This document shows, piece after piece, positions 6,589 through 8,759 of a stretch of 8,759 nt of DNA (the stretch's first letter is position 1; each line of letters starts with the position of its first letter). The notes under the pieces were generated by a model. That model was not told where the DNA came from. It made no database searches and saw only the letters and a list, made by a program, of their open reading frames with translations. Source of the stretch: Desulfovibrio sp. Dsv1 (GTDB lineage: Bacteria > Desulfobacterota > Desulfovibrionia > Desulfovibrionales > Desulfovibrionaceae); assembly GCA_000403945.1 (NCBI GenBank), contig APFI01000066.1, positions 1 through 8,759 on the forward strand, read 5' to 3'. The position numbers and the translations under genes are program-made.

Positions 6589-7210
6589 TTTTCAGCACCG
6601 CTTCCTCAATGGTTTCAGCCAGGGTGTTGATCTGCTCCAGCAGCATGCTCATGCGCTCGTAGGCCTGGCTCCACTTCAGAATCTGCATGATCAGGGCGGG
6701 CGAGATTTCCTGCTGCTCGTCCATCAATTCGGCCAGACCGACGGCCAGGAGCATGTCGCTCTCGCCGCGCAACGTGCGGAATGCGCGGGTTTTGTGGCAG
6801 TCGCGCCGGTGGGCGAGGCCTTCCAGCATCTGCCGGGTGAGGTCGAGCATGGCGCTGATGGTCCGGGCCATCTGAAGAGCCGGAAAGCGCACCCGCGTGA
6901 ATTCAAAGATGTGCAGGCGGGTGCTCAGGCTCTGCAGGCAGTCCATGGCTTCTTCCTGCTCCTGATTGATGCGCAGGATGTCCTCGCGGTCAATGGGGGT
7001 GATAAAGGTCTGGGAAAGGGCCCGGACGATCCGGGTGTGCAGAAGGTCGGCTTCTTCTTCCAGAAAGGCGATTTCCTTGTGGACGTCGTCCATCTTGGAC
7101 GTGTCCTCAAGCATTTCGACCAGCAGTCCGGCCATGCGTCGCAACAGGCCGTTCTGCTCATCCAGCATGGCGAAAAAAGGCGCGGGCTTGGGTAGCAAGG
7201 CGGCAAACAT
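6581..7210 (-). CDS. DUF47 (PhoU-like) protein, partner of the phosphate transporter
   Basis: This 209-residue, almost entirely helical cytoplasmic protein matches the DUF47/PhoU-related family, usually encoded beside Pit permeases and thought to modulate them. Recognisable parts are the N-terminal FFAMLDEQNGLL (12-23), the acidic stretch EEEADLLHTRIVRAL (51-65), TPIDREDI (71-78), a putative metal-binding region, and the C-terminal KWSQAYERMSMLLEQIN (179-195). The start at 7210 is chosen because AGGAG (7216-7220, minus strand) lies five bases upstream and the protein then starts as family members do. The frame remains open upstream to 7489, but that extension overlaps the rluA end in another frame. 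It lies 55 bases downstream of the rluA stop, a gap with a small CCGGC/GCCGG hairpin (7232-7244), and overlaps the permease by eight bases, so co-transcription of rluA, this gene and the permease is likely. Confidence 0.88.
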   Translation of the reverse strand: MFAALLPKPAPFFAMLDEQNGLLRRMAGLLVEMLEDTSKMDDVHKEIAFLEEEADLLHTRIVRALSQTFITPIDREDILRINQEQEEAMDCLQSLSTRLHIFEFTRVRFPALQMARTISAMLDLTRQMLEGLAHRRDCHKTRAFRTLRGESDMLLAVGLAELMDEQQEISPALIMQILKWSQAYERMSMLLEQINTLAETIEEAVLKNV

Positions 7211-7265
7211 GCGCTCTCCTGGTAAATGTGGCCGGCAAAGCCGGATGAGGATGTCCGTTATCCTG

Positions 7266-7703
7266 TTACGGCTGCGGGTCCGGACCGGCACGTTGCCCAC
7301 ACCCCAATATACCGCATTGGGGCGGGCTTTCAAGCCATTTCCTGACCGCTTCGGCCTGGGCCTCCGGCAACGGCCAGGACGGCGGCAGCACGCAGGCCAC
7401 GCCGGGCAGCAGCAAGGCCCCGTGGTGCAGGGAAAAAAATCTTGCGGGCGCTGCCGCCCCCGCCGGGGGTTCAACCGAGGCGGGACCATACAAGCCGTCC
7501 CCCCGGAGGGGATGCCCCAGCGCGGCCGCGTGCGCCCGGATCTGATGGCGCGCGCCGCAACGGATGCGGCAGGCGGCCAGAGTCAGCCCGACTTCACCGA
7601 ACGGCCCGGCCGGGCCGCTGATTGCCCCCGAACCTTCCGCCAGTTCCGGCGGCAGACTTGCCGCGTCTTCCCAGACATGCAGGGGCAAAAATTCCGTCCA
7701 GCG
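7266..7703 (-). pseudogene. RluA-type pseudouridine synthase, C-terminal part only (split gene)
   Basis: This 145-residue stretch is the C-terminal third of an RluA-family enzyme, which converts uridine to pseudouridine in rRNA or tRNA. It contains the family's C-terminal signature GARHQIRAHAAALGHPLRGDGLYG (pieces at about 45-53 and 58-68 of the part starting at 7688), then the usual SLHHGALLL strand. The catalytic aspartate motif and the S4-like domain are absent; these lie on the opposite strand at 8087-8759. The coding frame runs cleanly into the repeat at 7643-7704 and is the exact continuation of the other piece: joining them gives one 349-residue protein. A TTG at 7688 could serve as a nominal start but has no ribosome binding site and is simply an internal Leu codon. 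As laid out here the piece cannot be catalytic. Confidence 0.85.
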
Positions 7704-7704
7704 T
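7643..7704 (+). repeat. Left arm of an exact 62-bp inverted repeat within rluA
   Basis: All 62 bases are the reverse complement of 8698-8759. Base 7705 no longer matches. Both arms encode the same rluA protein segment, from Arg205 through LPLHVWEDAASLPPE, on the minus strand here and on the plus strand in the other arm. The 993 bases between the arms contain no transposase or recombinase gene, so these are not insertion-sequence ends. Confidence 0.97.
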
Positions 7705-8086
7705 GCTGGCCAATCTGCTGCCGCAGGGCGTGGGCCGGACTGTGGCCGCCGCGTCCTGCCCCAAGATTTTCATTCCCAATTCGGGCCGCGACGCGGAGCT
7801 GCACGGTCTTTCCCTGGCCGGGCAAGTGGACATGCTGCTACGCCATTTGCGTGAGGACGCGCCCGAGGCGCGCACCGGCGAACTCATGCACTGGGTGCTG
7901 GTGGACAGTCGGCACGGCCGCTATGAGGGCGGCCTGGGGCTTGAGGTCCGCACTGCTCTGGCGGATATGGGTGTGGCCCTGGTGGAGCGGGACATGGTGA
8001 GCGAGGACGACCCGCAACGTCATGATCCGGAACTGACGGCCAGGGCCTTGTTGGGTCTGCTGCCCGGCGGGGAGCCTGCACGCTAG
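7703..8086 (+). CDS. CofD/YvcK-like protein, C-terminal part only (5' truncated)
   Basis: About 127 residues resemble the C-terminal part of the CofD/YvcK family. This covers 2-phospho-lactate transferase-like proteins, including YvcK-type factors of cell-wall and carbon metabolism and a CofD-like protein of the 'GAK' cluster known from Desulfovibrio. Supporting segments are SVLANLLPQGVG, KIFIPNSGRDAELHG, then GQVDMLLRHL and HWVLVDSRHG, in the order expected for this family. Roughly two thirds of the protein, including the N-terminal nucleotide-binding part, is missing. The frame is open further left to a TTG at 7622, but that part is antisense to rluA and reads as unrelated low-quality protein, so the true sequence begins near 7700. 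Its stop TAG directly abuts the ATG of the rluA 5' part. Family assignment is moderate, and the particular subfamily uncertain. Confidence 0.6.
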   Translation: MLANLLPQGVGRTVAAASCPKIFIPNSGRDAELHGLSLAGQVDMLLRHLREDAPEARTGELMHWVLVDSRHGRYEGGLGLEVRTALADMGVALVERDMVSEDDPQRHDPELTARALLGLLPGGEPAR

Positions 8087-8759
8087 ATGCCCGCGCGTGA
8101 ACTGCGTGTTGACGCCGCTCTGGCCGGTCAGCGGCTGGATCATGCCTTGGCCGCACTGATGCCGGAGTTGGGATTGCGCGGCCGCCGCCGTCTGATCGCG
8201 CGCAATGCCGTTCTGGTCGGCGGACGGGCCGCGTCCGCCGCCCGTCGTCTGCGGCCCGGCGAGCTCATTACCCTGCACCACCCGGCGGCGGAGGGGAAAG
8301 ACGCCGCTTTCCCCATCGCGGACAAGCCGCGTTTGCTCTCCCACCAGGGGGAGTACTGTTTTCTGTATAAGCCCGCCGGGCTGCACAGCGCGGCTCTGGC
8401 CGGGGGCGGCGGTTCCAGCCTGGAGGCCGCTTTGCCCGCGTTGCTGGCATCCTTGCCGGACGGCGGCGCGGCGCGGCTGCTGCAACGTCTGGATTACGGC
8501 ACGTCCGGCATTGTCTGCGCGGCCCTGACCCAAGAGGCGGTTCTGGCCTTCCGCCGCGCGGAGCGGGAGGGCCAGTGCGAAAAGCGCTATCTGGCCCTGC
8601 TGCGCGGGATTCTGGTCGCACCTGCCACCGTACGTGCGGCTCTGGATACGGCGGACCGCCGTCAGATCCGCCTTCTGGCACCCACGGACGACAGTGGACG
8701 CTGGACGGAATTTTTGCCCCTGCATGTCTGGGAAGACGCGGCAAGTCTGCCGCCGGAAC
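8087..8759 (+). CDS. RluA-type pseudouridine synthase, N-terminal part (runs off the window)
   Basis: The first 224 residues of an RluA-family pseudouridine synthase are present. An S4-like RNA-binding domain spans about 5-65 (LRVDAALAGQRLDHAL, then RRRLIARNAVLVGGR). The catalytic domain starts with the typical YCFLYKPAGLHS (90-101) and carries the active-site motif RLDYGTSGI at 134-142, with catalytic Asp136, and CEKRYLALLRG at 164-174. The ATG follows the stop of the CofD-like gene without a gap; GGGGAG at 8069-8074 is a ribosome binding site at a rather long 12-base spacing. The final 62 bases are the right arm of the inverted repeat. The C-terminal third is not seen here but is present in the opposite orientation at 7266-7703. 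The target uridine cannot be deduced, so no rlu letter is assigned. Confidence 0.88.
   Translation, partial: MPARELRVDAALAGQRLDHALAALMPELGLRGRRRLIARNAVLVGGRAASAARRLRPGELITLHHPAAEGKDAAFPIADKPRLLSHQGEYCFLYKPAGLHSAALAGGGGSSLEAALPALLASLPDGGAARLLQRLDYGTSGIVCAALTQEAVLAFRRAEREGQCEKRYLALLRGILVAPATVRAALDTADRRQIRLLAPTDDSGRWTEFLPLHVWEDAASLPPE
8698..8759 (-). repeat. Right arm of the 62-bp inverted repeat, ending at the window edge
   Basis: This arm is exactly complementary to 7643-7704 and stops only because the window stops, so the real repeat may be longer. It is the native continuation of the rluA 5' part, in frame and without a defect, ending at ASLPPE (residues 219-224). Confidence 0.97.

Noticed and set aside
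7211..7489. A longer DUF47 protein starting at 7489
   Set aside because: The added residues are Arg/Pro-rich, overlap the rluA end in another frame, and lack family similarity; ATG 7210 has a good ribosome binding site.
7705..8697. A simple inversion of the rluA 5' part and the CofD-like 3' part by recombination at short repeats
   Set aside because: After a simple inversion, the bases right of the segment should be the missing part of the CofD-like gene. They are instead native rluA continuation already present at 7643-7704, so duplication or chimerism is required.
7643..8759. A mobile element or phase-variable invertible segment bounded by the 62-bp inverted repeat
   Set aside because: There is no transposase, integrase or invertase gene between or beside the arms, no target duplication is visible, and both arms are ordinary rluA coding sequence. 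A switch remains formally possible because re-inverting the segment would restore rluA, but the CofD-like gene would then be cut instead.
1..8759. tRNA or rRNA genes, CRISPR arrays, riboswitches, phage or toxin-antitoxin genes
   Set aside because: Reading both strands I saw no repeat-spacer pattern, no recognisable structural RNA gene, and no phage, integrase or toxin family protein.

Overview
The window is high-GC, gene-dense bacterial DNA. Gene content (a TRAP transporter operon under a sigma-54 activator, a Pit/DUF47 phosphate pair, and a CofD-like gene beside rluA) suggests a deltaproteobacterium, most plausibly a Desulfovibrio-like sulfate reducer. That assignment rests on gene content and protein style only; there is no rRNA or other marker.

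Layout. Bases 1-347 are a regulatory region without a gene. It is AT-rich in the middle and holds a good sigma-54 (-24/-12) promoter at 282-297. Bases 348-4084 are a plus-strand operon: dctP (periplasmic binding protein), dctQ (small membrane subunit), dctM (large permease, overlapping dctQ by 4 bp) and a TIM-barrel amidohydrolase-2 family protein. Next comes a long hairpin (4093-4144), then a plus-strand PAS / AAA+ / Fis-type HTH sigma-54 activator (4181-5587). Its stop codon overlaps that of the convergent minus-strand phosphate permease gene (5584-6588). Upstream of the permease on the minus strand are a DUF47/PhoU-like gene (overlapping by 8 bp) and the 3' part of an rluA-type pseudouridine synthase gene. 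From about 7703 to the end the plus strand carries the 3' part of a CofD/YvcK-like gene and, directly after it, the 5' part of an rluA-type gene.

Function. The first five genes form a plausible regulated uptake unit. The activator, probably sensing a small ligand through its PAS domain, would switch on the sigma-54 promoter upstream of dctP. The transporter would then bring in an organic acid or similar anion. The associated amidohydrolase-like protein could act on it, but it lacks most of the metal ligands expected of its superfamily, so its chemistry is open. DUF47 and Pit form a common low-affinity phosphate (or metal-phosphate) uptake pair.

Main structural anomaly. The two rluA pieces are halves of one gene in opposite orientations. 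They share an exact 62-bp inverted repeat (7643-7704 and 8698-8759), and the second arm runs to the last base of the window. Joined through the repeat they give one uninterrupted protein of 349 residues. The arrangement cannot be a simple inversion, because the same rluA stretch is present twice. A fold-back chimera or assembly error fits best, although a real inverted duplication is not excluded. The order and truncation of the genes right of about 7700 should be treated as provisional.
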